DNA from: Chelativorans sp. AA-79
GTDB lineage: Bacteria > Pseudomonadota > Alphaproteobacteria > Rhizobiales > Rhizobiaceae
DNA length: 64,000 bases
NCBI RefSeq assembly: GCF_029457495.1
Contig: NZ_CP120361.1
Span: forward strand, 1,116,001 to 1,180,000
Direction: 5' to 3'
Under the pieces are notes generated by a model. The model was not told where the DNA came from, made no database searches, and saw only the letters and a list, made by a program, of their open reading frames with translations. Below, one piece after another: positions 8,197 to 17,700 of this stretch (position 1 is its first letter; every line of letters begins with the position of its first letter). Made by a program: the position numbers and the translations under genes.

Positions 8197-8232
8197 TGAA
8201 GCGCGGCAACTTCAACGATCAGGCGCCCACCC

Positions 8233-9135
8233 ATGGCTGAGGCCGTCATCCGCACCCAAGAAGACATGGAGACCGACCGCACGCTGGCGGAAGGCCGGCG
8301 CATACACGCGGTCTCCTCCATGGTGCGCTATGCGATCCTGGCGGGGGTGGGGTTCCTGATGCTCTATCCGCTGATCTGGCTGATCGGCGCCTCCTTCAAG
8401 AACAATGCCGAGATCTTCGCCAATCCGGGCTTCATCCCGCATTCGCCGACGCTCGACGGCTATATCCAGGGCTGGAAGACCTCCACGCCCTATACCTTCG
8501 GCACCTTCTTCTGGAACACGTTCCTCATCATCCTGCCGAAGGTGATCGGCACGGCCATCTCCTGCACGGCGGTGGCCTACGGCTTCGCGCGGTTCGAGTT
8601 CCCGGGCAAGCGCATCCTATTTGCCAGCCTCATCGCCACGCTGCTGCTCCCGAACGTGGTCACGCGCATCCCGCAATACCTGCTCTTCCGGGACCTCGGC
8701 TGGCTCGATACGTTCCTGCCGCTCTGGGTGCCCTCGGCCTTCGCCGGAGACGCCTTCTTCGTCTTCATGTTGGTGCAGTTCCTGCGCGCCATCCCGCGCG
8801 ACATGGAGGAGGCCGCGCGCGTCGACGGCGCCACCACGCTGCAGACCTTGGTCTTCATCGTCGTGCCCATGCTTGCCCCGGCGCTGATCTCGGTCTGCCT
8901 GTTCCAGTTCATGTGGACGATGAACGATTTCCTCGGGCCGCTGATCTACCTCTCCTCGGTCGACAAATATCCCGTTTCGCTGGCGCTGAAGCTGTCGATC
9001 GATACCACGGAAGCATTCCAGTGGAACCGCATCCTGGCCATGTCGGTGCTCGCGCTCGTTCCCTCGCTCGCCGTGTTCTTCCTGGCCCAGAAATACTTCA
9101 TCGAGGGCATCTCCGCCGGCGGAGTGAAAGGATAG
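8233..9135 (+). CDS. Sugar ABC transporter permease (CUT1, UgpE/MalG-type)
   Basis: A 300-residue permease, the partner of the one at 7114. It has six membrane segments (the first near residues 33-53) and the EAA loop at about 190-210 (M-E-E-A-A-R-V-D-G-A-T-T). The C-terminal ending Q-K-Y-F-I-E-G-I-S-A-G-G-V-K-G is almost invariant in UgpE/MalG-type proteins, where it contacts the ATPase. It stops 4 bases before the ATPase start. It is separated from its partner permease by a palindromic repeat, which may lower or stabilise distal expression. Confidence 0.92.
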   Translation: MAEAVIRTQEDMETDRTLAEGRRIHAVSSMVRYAILAGVGFLMLYPLIWLIGASFKNNAEIFANPGFIPHSPTLDGYIQGWKTSTPYTFGTFFWNTFLIILPKVIGTAISCTAVAYGFARFEFPGKRILFASLIATLLLPNVVTRIPQYLLFRDLGWLDTFLPLWVPSAFAGDAFFVFMLVQFLRAIPRDMEEAARVDGATTLQTLVFIVVPMLAPALISVCLFQFMWTMNDFLGPLIYLSSVDKYPVSLALKLSIDTTEAFQWNRILAMSVLALVPSLAVFFLAQKYFIEGISAGGVKG

Positions 9136-9139
9136 GTAT

Positions 9140-10267
9140 ATGGCACGCCTGCAGATCAGAAGCCTCGAAAAGGTTTACGGAAACGCCTTCAAGGCCGTGC
9201 ACGGCATCAGCCTCGACGTGGCCGACGGCGAGTTCATGGTGCTGGTTGGGCCTTCAGGCTGCGCCAAGTCCACGACTCTGCGCATGATCGCGGGGCTCGA
9301 GACCATCACCGGCGGGGAAATCCGTATCGGCGAGCGCGTGGTCAACAATCTCGCGCCCGGCCAGCGCGGCGTCTCCATGGTGTTCCAGAACTATGCGCTC
9401 TACCCGCACATGAAGGTGCGCAACAACCTCGCTTTCAGCCTGAAGCTCAAGCGGCGGCCGAAGCCCGAGATCGAGGAGGCGACGCGCGCCGTCTCCGGCA
9501 TCCTGGAAATCGGCGAACTGCTCGAGCGGCTGCCGAAGCAGCTCTCCGGCGGCCAGGCGCAGCGCGTGGCGGTCGGCCGTGCGCTCATCAAGAAGCCGGA
9601 CGTCTTCCTGTTCGACGAGCCGCTCTCCAATCTCGATGCCAAGCTACGCGCCTCCATGCGCGTGCGCATCACGGACCTGCACAAGCGGCTGAAGCAGGAC
9701 GGCCTCTCCTCCACGGTGGTCTATGTCACCCACGACCAGACGGAGGCCATGACGATGGGCGACCGCATCTGCGTCATGAAGGACGGGCGCATCATGCAGG
9801 TGGCCGACCCGGTTACGCTCTACAACAGGCCGGAAAACACTTTCGTGGCGGGCTTCATCGGCAGCCCGGAGATGAACCTCATCGACGGCATCGCGGCGCT
9901 CGACGGATCGCTGCGCATCCAGCTTGCGGGCCAGACGCTCGCCTTCGGGCCGGATCTCGCGGATCGGCTTGCCGCCGGCGACGGCGACGCGGTGACGGTA
10001 GGCATCCGGCCGCAGCATTTCGCGATCGCGGGACGGGACGAGGACAATGCGCTCGAAGGCCGCGTGGCGCATATCGAGTTCATGGGGCACGAGGTCTATC
10101 TCCACGTGGATCTGGGCGACGCGCGCATCGTCGCCGTCGTGCCCTCCGACCGTTACAACCCCGCCGATATCCGCGACGACCGCATCAGGCTCGTGCCGCG
10201 CGAGGCGGCGGTGCACGTCTTCGACCGGGAGACGGGGCGCAATGTCAGTCTTCCGGCGGATGCATGA
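9140..10267 (+). CDS. Sugar ABC transporter ATP-binding protein (UgpC/MalK-type)
   Basis: A 375-residue CUT1 ATPase with an N-terminal nucleotide-binding domain (1-235) and a C-terminal OB-fold/TOBE regulatory domain (about 240-370). Walker A reads G-P-S-G-C-A-K-S-T: the usual Gly before Lys is Ala, a variant seen in some rhizobial members. The signature is L-S-G-G-Q-A-Q-R, Walker B is V-F-L-F-D-E-P-L-S-N-L-D and the switch histidine is in Y-V-T-H-D-Q-T-E-A. AAAGGATAGG precedes the start. It should energise the two adjacent permeases. Confidence 0.92.
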   Translation: MARLQIRSLEKVYGNAFKAVHGISLDVADGEFMVLVGPSGCAKSTTLRMIAGLETITGGEIRIGERVVNNLAPGQRGVSMVFQNYALYPHMKVRNNLAFSLKLKRRPKPEIEEATRAVSGILEIGELLERLPKQLSGGQAQRVAVGRALIKKPDVFLFDEPLSNLDAKLRASMRVRITDLHKRLKQDGLSSTVVYVTHDQTEAMTMGDRICVMKDGRIMQVADPVTLYNRPENTFVAGFIGSPEMNLIDGIAALDGSLRIQLAGQTLAFGPDLADRLAAGDGDAVTVGIRPQHFAIAGRDEDNALEGRVAHIEFMGHEVYLHVDLGDARIVAVVPSDRYNPADIRDDRIRLVPREAAVHVFDRETGRNVSLPADA

Positions 10268-10292
10268 AACTTCGACCAATCGGGAGGATAAG

Positions 10293-11564
10293 ATGTCGAA
10301 AGCAATGACTGCACTGGCCGTGATCCTGGCGCTCGGCGCCGGGGCCGGCACCGCGCAGGCGGCAGATCTGCGTATGTCCTGGTGGGGCGGCGACAGCCGC
10401 CATGTGGCCACCCAGGAGGCACTCAAGGCCTGTGGCGAAAAGCACGGCCACACGATCCAAGCGGAATTCACCGGCTGGTCGGGGCACCAGGAGAAGGTGG
10501 CCACGCAGCTTGCCGGCGGCACCGAGGCCGACATCATGCAGATCAACTGGCCGTGGCTGCCGCTCTTCTCGCTCGACGGCTCGGGCTTCGCCGATTTGAA
10601 CGGGTACAAGGACGTCATCGACCTCGGCCAGTGGTCGGAAGACCAGCTTGCGAGCGGCACGATGAACGGCAAGCTGAACGGCCTGCCGGTTTCCACCACC
10701 GGCCGCGTCTTCTTCTTCAACAAGGCCACATTCGACAAGGCGGGCCTGCCGCTGCCCACGAGCTGGAACGAGCTGATCGAGGGCGCTGCGGTCATCAAGG
10801 AGAAGCTCGGGCAGGATTACTATCCCTTCGACGCGGCCGGAGGATCCGATGGGCTGAGCGCCATCCTGAACGTCTCGCTGGTGACGACCCAGATGACCGG
10901 CAAGGACCTGATCGATCCCGCCACCAATACCGTCGCGTGGACGCCGGAGGAGCTGCAGAAGGGGATCGAGTTCAACAAGAGCCTGGCCGACAAGGGCGTG
11001 ATCCGCGACTGGAAGACGGTCGCAGGCGGCGGCAATGTGGACCTGTTCGAGCTGCCGGCCTGGTCGGAGGGCAAGATCGCCGGTTCCTATGAATGGGATT
11101 CGACCTATTCGAAATTCAACGATCCCATCAAGGACGGTGAGCTGGTTCCGGTGAAGCTCCTGAAGGTCGAGGGTGCGGTCACCGAAGGCGTCTACCGCAA
11201 GCCTTCCATGGTCTTCTCCATTTCCAGGAACAGCAAGGACCCGCAGGCCGCGGCGCAGATGGTCAACTGCCTGCTCAACGAACCGGAAGGCATCCAGGCG
11301 CTCGGCGACTCCCGCGGCATACCGTCGAGCCGCATCGCGGCGGAGACCCTTGCCGAAAGCGGCGTGATCAATCCGCAGCTCCTGGAGGCGCACAAGATCG
11401 TGATGGAAGGCGAGGGGCCGACCGTCTCGCCCTTCAACGAGCATCCGGAAGTGCGCGAGATCTTCAGGGATGCCCTGGAGGCTCATGCCTACGGCCAGAT
11501 CTCCTCGGAGGACGCCGCTCACGAGATCATCGACGGCATCAATGACGTGCTGGCGGGCCTCTGA
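10293..11564 (+). CDS. Sugar ABC transporter substrate-binding protein (CUT1)
   Basis: A 423-residue periplasmic binding protein of the SBP_bac_1 family. The signal peptide is residues 1-23 (hydrophobic A-L-A-V-I-L-A-L-G-A-G-A-G, cleavage after A-Q-A). The mature protein starts A-D-L-R-M-S-W-W-G-G and contains the aromatic and Asn/Thr-rich positions expected in sugar binders (I-M-Q-I-N-W-P-W, V-S-T-T-G-R-V-F-F-F-N-K). The ATG at 10293 is chosen because GGGAGGATAAG lies just before it; the open frame upstream only overlaps the ATPase gene. Ligand is inferred, not seen: an oligosaccharide with unsaturated uronic acid, given the GH105 gene downstream. Confidence 0.9.
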   Translation: MSKAMTALAVILALGAGAGTAQAADLRMSWWGGDSRHVATQEALKACGEKHGHTIQAEFTGWSGHQEKVATQLAGGTEADIMQINWPWLPLFSLDGSGFADLNGYKDVIDLGQWSEDQLASGTMNGKLNGLPVSTTGRVFFFNKATFDKAGLPLPTSWNELIEGAAVIKEKLGQDYYPFDAAGGSDGLSAILNVSLVTTQMTGKDLIDPATNTVAWTPEELQKGIEFNKSLADKGVIRDWKTVAGGGNVDLFELPAWSEGKIAGSYEWDSTYSKFNDPIKDGELVPVKLLKVEGAVTEGVYRKPSMVFSISRNSKDPQAAAQMVNCLLNEPEGIQALGDSRGIPSSRIAAETLAESGVINPQLLEAHKIVMEGEGPTVSPFNEHPEVREIFRDALEAHAYGQISSEDAAHEIIDGINDVLAGL

Positions 11565-11572
11565 CATCACCT

Positions 11573-11597
11573 GCGGCGGCGGGACCTCCGCCGCCGC
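11573..11597 (+). other. Strong hairpin after the binding-protein gene
   Basis: GCGGCGGCGG, loop GACCT, CCGCCGCCGC forms a perfect 10-bp stem 8 bases after the binding-protein stop. No T-run follows directly, so it is more likely an mRNA-stabilising or partial-termination hairpin between the highly expressed binding protein and the hydrolase than a full terminator. Confidence 0.55.
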
Positions 11598-11663
11598 CTT
11601 CAAACATCTTTGTTCGCGCTGGTAAGAGCTTCTCTGGAAGAGCCTTGCCTACGGAGAAGTAGA

Positions 11664-12791
11664 TTGCGCGCCATGCTGATGGACTATTTCGATGCCTATG
11701 CCACCACCTATGAGCCCTACAAAGGCGGCGCGTGGTGCTACGAGGACGGCTGCGTCTATCGCGGGCTCTCCCTTCTTCATGGAGCGACGGGCGAGGAGCG
11801 CTGGCTGCGGCATCTGAAGCGGCTCGTCGATGCGCAGGTTTCCGCGGGCGGCGACCTTGCGGGCTACTCGACCGAAGACTTCAACATTGACAACATCCTG
11901 TCGGGCCGGGCGCTGATCCATCTTTACCGGCTCACCGCGGAAGAACGGTATTTCGCGGCGGCGGAGCTGCTCGTGCGCCAGCTCCGCGCGCATCCGCGCA
12001 CGAAATCCGGAGTGTACTGGCACAAGAAGATCTATCCGTGGCAGATCTGGCTCGACGGGCTCTATATGGGGCTGCCCTTCCAGATCGAGTTCGGGCAGCT
12101 TGCGCAGGACGACGCGCTCGTCGAGGATGCGCTCTCCCAGCTTCTCACCGCGCTCGATCTGACGCAGGTGCCGGAGACCGGGCTCTATTCCCACGGCTAT
12201 GACGAAAGCCGTACCCAGACATGGGCCGACCCGCAGACCGGGCGTTCTCCCGCCCATTGGGCGCGGGCGCTCGGCTGGCTTTCCATGGCGCTGGTCGATA
12301 TCATGGAACTCGCCGGCCGAAAACGCGCGGCGGAGACGGGAATCGGCGACGCAACCGCCTCGCTCCTGAAACGGCTGCTCCAACTCCGCACGGGCGAGGG
12401 CCTGTGGTTTCAGGTGATCGACCGGCCGGGCCTTGCGGGCAACTATCCCGAGACCTCGGCGACGGCCATGTTCGCCTATGCCCTGCTGAAAGCGGGCCGT
12501 CTCGGCCTCGGGGCCTTCGAGCGCGCCGGCGAGGAAGGCCTGCGGGCCCTGGCCGCGTCATCTCTGCAAGAGGAAGACGACGGCAGGCTCCGGCTGGCGG
12601 GCATCTGCCAGGTTGCGGGGCTCGGCGGGCTTTCAGGCGTCTACCGCGACGGCACGGCAGCCTATTATCTCAGCGAGCCGGTGGTCGAGGACGACGCCAA
12701 GGGGGTCGGGCCGCTGATGATGGCCAAGGCGGAGGCGTTCAGTGCCGCGTCCGCAAGGGCCGAGGCTCCTCTGCTCGACGCCCTCCGCTGA
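11664..12791 (+). CDS. GH105/GH88-type unsaturated rhamnogalacturonyl hydrolase
   Basis: A 375-residue cytoplasmic (alpha/alpha)6-barrel hydrolase of glycoside hydrolase family 105 (YteR/RhiN type). No signal peptide is present. The motifs N-I-D-N-I-L-S-G-R, W-L-D-G-L-Y-M-G-L-P-F (the Asp of L-D-G-L-Y-M is the catalytic acid in YteR), W-A-R-A-L-G-W and G-D/G-T-A-A-Y-Y-L match the family. It removes the unsaturated uronic acid that a pectin or rhamnogalacturonan lyase leaves at the non-reducing end, so it would process the imported oligosaccharide. The TTG at 11664 is taken as start because ACGGAGAAG lies 4 bases upstream; ATG 11673 is the alternative. A longer frame from TTG 11610 has no ribosome site. 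Confidence 0.85.
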   Translation: MRAMLMDYFDAYATTYEPYKGGAWCYEDGCVYRGLSLLHGATGEERWLRHLKRLVDAQVSAGGDLAGYSTEDFNIDNILSGRALIHLYRLTAEERYFAAAELLVRQLRAHPRTKSGVYWHKKIYPWQIWLDGLYMGLPFQIEFGQLAQDDALVEDALSQLLTALDLTQVPETGLYSHGYDESRTQTWADPQTGRSPAHWARALGWLSMALVDIMELAGRKRAAETGIGDATASLLKRLLQLRTGEGLWFQVIDRPGLAGNYPETSATAMFAYALLKAGRLGLGAFERAGEEGLRALAASSLQEEDDGRLRLAGICQVAGLGGLSGVYRDGTAAYYLSEPVVEDDAKGVGPLMMAKAEAFSAASARAEAPLLDALR

Positions 12792-12821
12792 CGCGGCCGG
12801 CCTCGCCGAAGCGACGCGATT

Positions 12822-13364
12822 CTATCGCCCGCCAGTTTGCTCCAGCATGGCGCGAAGGCGCTCCAGCACGATCTCGCATTCGGCCTTGTGCAGGACATCC
12901 GTCCCGAACATCCGTTCGCAGCGCAGTCCTTCCAGGACCAGGAATGTGAGGAGCACCGAAGCCTCGTCCGTTTCCGATTTCATCCGATCGAGGATGTCAC
13001 GGCTGAACGTGCGGATGGGCGCCAAAAGGTCCGGATCCTCCGCCATGGCGGCGAGAATGCCGGAAGGCGGCGGCGTTTTCTTGTGCAGTTCCTCCACCGC
13101 CACGGCGAAATATTCCGCCACCAGCGTTCGTCCGCCCGTCTTCGTCCTTTCGTCGAGCGCGGCCTGAAAATCGTCGATATATTGCTGCACCAGTGCCTTG
13201 AGCAGGGCGGATTTGGTCGGAAAGTTGTAGAGCAGCCCACCCTTCGAGATGCCGGCGCGGGCGGCCACCGCGTCCAGCGAAAGATGCGCCGAACCCTCCA
13301 TCTTGGCGAGCTCGGTCGCGGCCTTCAAAATTTTTTGTCTGGTGTTTCTGCCGCTCGCCATCAT
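12822..13364 (-). CDS. TetR-family transcriptional repressor
   Basis: A 180-residue TetR regulator. The N-terminal helix-turn-helix (about 5-55) holds R-Q-K-I-L-K-A-A, L-S-L-D-A-V-A-A-R-A-G-I-S-K-G-G-L-L-Y-N-F and K-S-A-L-L-K-A-L-V. The C-terminal half is a helical ligand-binding domain. It is divergent from an RND efflux adaptor and pump, with a perfect palindrome between them, so it very likely represses the pump and its own gene. ATG 13364 is preferred over the TTG one codon upstream; a third ATG follows directly. It converges on the GH105 gene with a 30-base gap. Confidence 0.88.
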   Translation of the reverse strand: MMASGRNTRQKILKAATELAKMEGSAHLSLDAVAARAGISKGGLLYNFPTKSALLKALVQQYIDDFQAALDERTKTGGRTLVAEYFAVAVEELHKKTPPPSGILAAMAEDPDLLAPIRTFSRDILDRMKSETDEASVLLTFLVLEGLRCERMFGTDVLHKAECEIVLERLRAMLEQTGGR

Positions 13365-13382
13365 CAAAATCCCGAGGAGCTG

Positions 13383-13405
13383 TTGACATTACCGTCCAGA
13401 CGGTA
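13383..13405 (+). promoter_or_regulatory. TetR operator overlapping the efflux promoter
   Basis: TTGACA (13383-13388) is a consensus -35 box. Directly after it stands a perfect inverted repeat, TACCGTC-CA-GACGGTA (13390-13405), in the -35/-10 spacer. TACAGT (13404-13409) is a possible -10 with a short 15-base spacing. Operators of this shape (ACCGTC...GACGGT) are typical for TetR repressors of RND pumps. Repressor binding here would block RNA polymerase on the adaptor promoter and, being 25 bases from the TetR start, also its own expression. Confidence 0.75.
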
Positions 13406-13495
13406 CAGTAAACCCGCGACTTGCACAACGTGCCGCTTGAATATAGGCGGCCAATGGTGTTCACCCTGCAGATTTCCGCAACGGAAACCGCCCCC

Positions 13496-14701
13496 ATGAT
13501 CAAGCGCTTCATTATTGCCTTTATCCTCGTCGCCGTCATCGCCGGAGGGCTCGTCGGTTACAATCTGTTCCGCGACCGCATGATCGAACAGTATTTCGCG
13601 ACCATGCCGGTGCCCACGCTGACGGTGTCCACCACCACGGTGGAGCCTTCCACCTGGACGCCCAGCATCGATGCGATCGGCACGATGGGTGCGGCGAACG
13701 GGGTGGATCTCACCGTCGAGACCAATGGCATCGTCGAGGAGATCCTGTTCCAGGCGAACAGCCGCGTCCAGGCGGGCGACGTTCTCCTGCGGCTGGACGA
13801 CGAGGCGCAAAAGGCAGATCTTGCGGCCGCGCAGACCCAGGCGGCACTGGACCAGCAGTCGCTGGAGCGCGCCCGCGCCCTGCAGCAGCGCGGCGTGGGT
13901 TCGCAATCGAGCCTCGACGAGGCCGAAGCGGCCGCCGCGGCCTCGGCCGCGCGGGTGCAGAGCCTGCAGGCGGCCTTGAACCAGAAGGTGCTGAGGGCGC
14001 CGTTCAGCGGCACCATCGGCATCCCGCGCATCGATCTCGGGCAGTATCTCACGCCGGGAACGAGAGTGGCGACGCTGCAGGACCTCGACACGATGCGGGT
14101 GGATTTCACCGTGCCCGAGCAGCGGTTCGAGGAACTCAAGATCGGCCAGCCGATACGGCTCGGGCTCACCGAGGACGACATGCCGTTCACCGGTGAAATC
14201 ATAGGCATCGATCCCAAGATCGACCCCGCCACCCGGCTCGTCTCGGTGCGCGCGGAAGTCAGCAGGCCCGAAGGCCGGCTCAATCCGGGCCAGTTCGTCC
14301 GGGTAAAGGTCGAGCTTCCGGCGGAAGAGAATGTGATCGCCATCCCCCAGACCGCGCTCGTGACGAGTCTTTACGGCGATTATGTCTACCGGCTCCGCCC
14401 CGCCGAGGAGGAAGCTGGCGCGCCGGCCGCAGCGAATCAGGGCGAGGGAGGCGAGGCGGCACAAGAAAGCGGCGCCGCGTCCGAGACGTCGGAAGGCCAG
14501 GCCGGGAGCGACCAGGTCTTCGTCATCGACCAGGTGTTCGTGACGCCGGGACGCCGCTCCAACAGGTCCGTTGAGATCGAAAAGGGTATCGAGGCCGGCG
14601 ACGTCGTGGTCAATGCCGGGCAAAACCGTCTCTCCAACGGCGCCCGTGTGAGGATCGACAACAGCGTGCAGCCGACACAGATCGGGAGCAGCAACCGATG
14701 A
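13496..14701 (+). CDS. RND efflux periplasmic adaptor (membrane fusion protein)
   Basis: A 401-residue inner-membrane-anchored adaptor. An N-terminal membrane helix follows M-I-K-R-F, then a barrel-sandwich hybrid and lipoyl half (V-E-E-I-L-F-Q-A-N-S-R-V-Q-A-G-D-V-L-L-R-L-D-D), a short coiled-coil hairpin rich in Ala/Gln/Glu (about 100-155), the second lipoyl half (L-R-A-P-F-S-G) and a beta-barrel. An acidic Ala/Glu/Gly-rich insert of about 45 residues near 305-345 is unusual. ATG 13496 is chosen because the membrane anchor starts there; TTG 13421 and ATG 13454 are upstream alternatives. It links the RND pump to an outer-membrane channel encoded elsewhere. Confidence 0.88.
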   Translation: MIKRFIIAFILVAVIAGGLVGYNLFRDRMIEQYFATMPVPTLTVSTTTVEPSTWTPSIDAIGTMGAANGVDLTVETNGIVEEILFQANSRVQAGDVLLRLDDEAQKADLAAAQTQAALDQQSLERARALQQRGVGSQSSLDEAEAAAAASAARVQSLQAALNQKVLRAPFSGTIGIPRIDLGQYLTPGTRVATLQDLDTMRVDFTVPEQRFEELKIGQPIRLGLTEDDMPFTGEIIGIDPKIDPATRLVSVRAEVSRPEGRLNPGQFVRVKVELPAEENVIAIPQTALVTSLYGDYVYRLRPAEEEAGAPAAANQGEGGEAAQESGAASETSEGQAGSDQVFVIDQVFVTPGRRSNRSVEIEKGIEAGDVVVNAGQNRLSNGARVRIDNSVQPTQIGSSNR

Positions 14702-17700
14702 ACATTTCGGCGCTCTTCATCCGGCGGCCCGTCCTCTCGACGGTCCTCGGCCTCCTGATCCTGCTTCTGGGCGTGCAGGGGCTGTTCAACCTTTCGGTGC
14801 GTGAGTATCCGGAGGTGGAGGAGACGGTCGTCACCGTGACCACGACCTATCCCGGCGCCAGCCCCGAACTCATCCAGGGCTTCATCACGTCACCCATCGC
14901 GGCCGCGGTCTCGACCACCGAGAACATCGACTATGTCTCCTCGCAGAGCCGGCCGTCGGCGAGCGTCGTGACCGTGCAGATGAAGCTCGGCTCCGACTCC
15001 GACGCGGCCTTGACCGAGGTGATGTCCAAGGTTCAGCAGGTGCGCGGGCAGCTTCCTCCCGAGGCGGAGGACCCGACCATCGTCAAGGGAACGGGCCAGC
15101 AGTTCGCGATCATGTATATCGCGCTGCAGAACCCGAACATGACGCCCGAGCAGCTCACCGAATATATCGAGCGCGTCATCCGGCCGCGCGTGTCGACCAT
15201 CGAAGGCGTCGCCGAGGTCCAGATCATCGGTGCCCAGAACTATGCGATGCGGATCTGGATCGATCCCGTCCGCCTGGCAGCGCGCGGGGTCACCGCGGGC
15301 GAGGTGGTGACCGCCGTCAACGCGGCGAACTTCCTCTCCGCGCCGGGCAAGACGAAGAACGAGTATGTCGCCTATCCGATCACGACGGAAACGACCCTCC
15401 AGACGGCCGATGCGTTCGCCCAACTGCCGCTCAAGTCCGAGGGGGACGAGGTGGTGCGGCTGCGCGACGTGGCCGATGTGGAGCTTGCCGCCGAAAGCAA
15501 CGATACGATCGTGACGTTCAACGGTCAGCCGGGCACCTTCATCGGCATCTTCCCGACGCCTGCGGCCAACCCGCTCGACACGGCGGATGCCGTGATCGCG
15601 GAGATGCCGGCCATCCAGCAGACGCTGCCCGACGGCATGGCGATGGAAGTGGTCTATGACGCCACGGAGTCCATCAGCGCCTCGATCGAAGAGGTGTTCA
15701 AGACCATCGGCGAAGCGGTCGCCATCGTGGTGGTCGTGATCCTCCTGTTCCTCGGCTCCTTCCGCTCGGTTCTCATGCCGATCGTCACCATCCCGCTGTC
15801 GCTGATCGGCGTCTGCTTCATGCTTTTCCTGGTGGGCTTCTCCATCAACCTGCTCTCGCTGCTGGCCATGGTGCTCGCCATCGGCCTCGTGGTGGACGAC
15901 GCGATCGTGGTGGTGGAGAACATCCACCGGCACATGGAAGAGGGGATGACGCCCTTCGAGGCCGCCTTCACCGGCATGAAGGAGATTTCCGGCGCGGTCG
16001 TCGCGATGACGATCACACTTGCGGCCGTCTTTGCGCCGCTCGGCTTCACCGGCGGGCTCACGGGCTCGCTCTTCCGCGAGTTCGCCTTCACGCTGGCCGG
16101 GGCCGTCATCATCTCGGGCATCGTGGCGCTCACCATCACGCCGATGATGAGCGCGCGCATCCTCAGGGCGGGCACGCACAGCCGGTTCCAGGGCTTCGTC
16201 GACCGCACCTTCACGCGGCTCGAGAACCGCTATGAACGGCTGGTCGCCGGCTCGCTCAAATACCGGCCGGTGACGCTGATGATCGTCATCGCGCTGGTGA
16301 GCCTTACCGGCTTCCTCTTCTTCAAGACGAACAGCGAGCTTGCTCCGGAGGAGGATATCGGCGCGCTCTTCTCGCTGGTTACCGGGCCGCGCTACGCGAC
16401 GTCGGAGTACATGGACCTCTACACCACCCAGATGCGGGATCTGACCGATGACCTGCCCGAGCTTCGGGCGGATTTCTCGATCGTCGGCATGGAGGGCGCG
16501 ACCAACAGCGCGATCGCGCTCTGGGCCTTCAAGGACTGGGCCGACCGGGAACGCTCGCAGCAGGAGATCCAGCAGGACATCCAGCAGCGCATCTCCAAGG
16601 TGGCGGGCGTGGAGGCGCTCGTCTTCGCGCCGCCCACACTGCCCGGCACGGGCGGCGGCCTGCCGATCTCCGTGGTGATCCAGTCGACCGGCGATCCGAG
16701 CCAGGTCTACGAGATCGCCGAGGAGATCAAGAACAAGGCGCAGGCGAGCGGCCGCTTCATCGTCGTGCAGAACTCGATGGCCTTCGACACACCCGAGGTC
16801 ACCGTCGCGGTGGACCGCGAGCGCGCGGCCGCGCTGAACATCCCGGCGAGCGAGATCGGCACCACGCTCGGCGCCCTCGTCGGCGGCGGCAAGATCGCCC
16901 AGTTCGACCGGGATTCGAACAGCTACGATATCATCACCCAGGTGCCGGAGCGCTTCCGCGCGAACCCGGAGGACCTGGGCGGTTATTTCGTGCGCAGCGC
17001 GACGGGGGAAATGGTGCCGCTTTCGGCCGTCGTCACCATCACCACCAATGCGTCGCCGGCTTCGATCGAGCAGTTCAACCAGCTCAACTCGGCCACGATC
17101 TCGGCGCTGCCGCTGCCGGGAGTGACCACCGGCACGGGCCTGCAGACCATCGAGGATGTCGCACGCGAGACCCTGCCGGAAGGTTTCTTCATCGACTATT
17201 CCGGGCAGTCACGGCTCGAGAAGGAGCAGGGCAACACGATCCTCATCGCCTTCATCCTGGCCGTGATCGTCATCTATCTCGTGCTCGCCGCCCAGTTCGA
17301 GAGTTTCCGCGATCCGCTGATCATCATGATGTCGGTGCCGCTATCGATCTTCGGCGCGATCGTGCCGCTCAATCTCGGTCTCGGCACGCTCAACATCTAC
17401 ACGCAGGTGGGCCTGATCACCCTTATCGGCCTGATCACCAAGCACGGCATCCTGCTCGTGGAGTTCGCCAACCAGCAGCGCGAGGCCCATGGCCTTTCCC
17501 GCCGGGAAGCGATCGTCGCCTCCGCCAAGGTGCGCCTGCGTCCGATCCTCATGACGACGGCCGCCATGGCGCTCGGTGTCGTGCCGCTCATCCTTGCCGA
17601 CGGCGCAGGTGCTGCGGCGCGCTACTCGATGGGCCTGGTCATCTTCTCCGGCATCCTGATCGGCACGATGTTCACGCTCTTCGTGGTGCCGATGTTCTAC

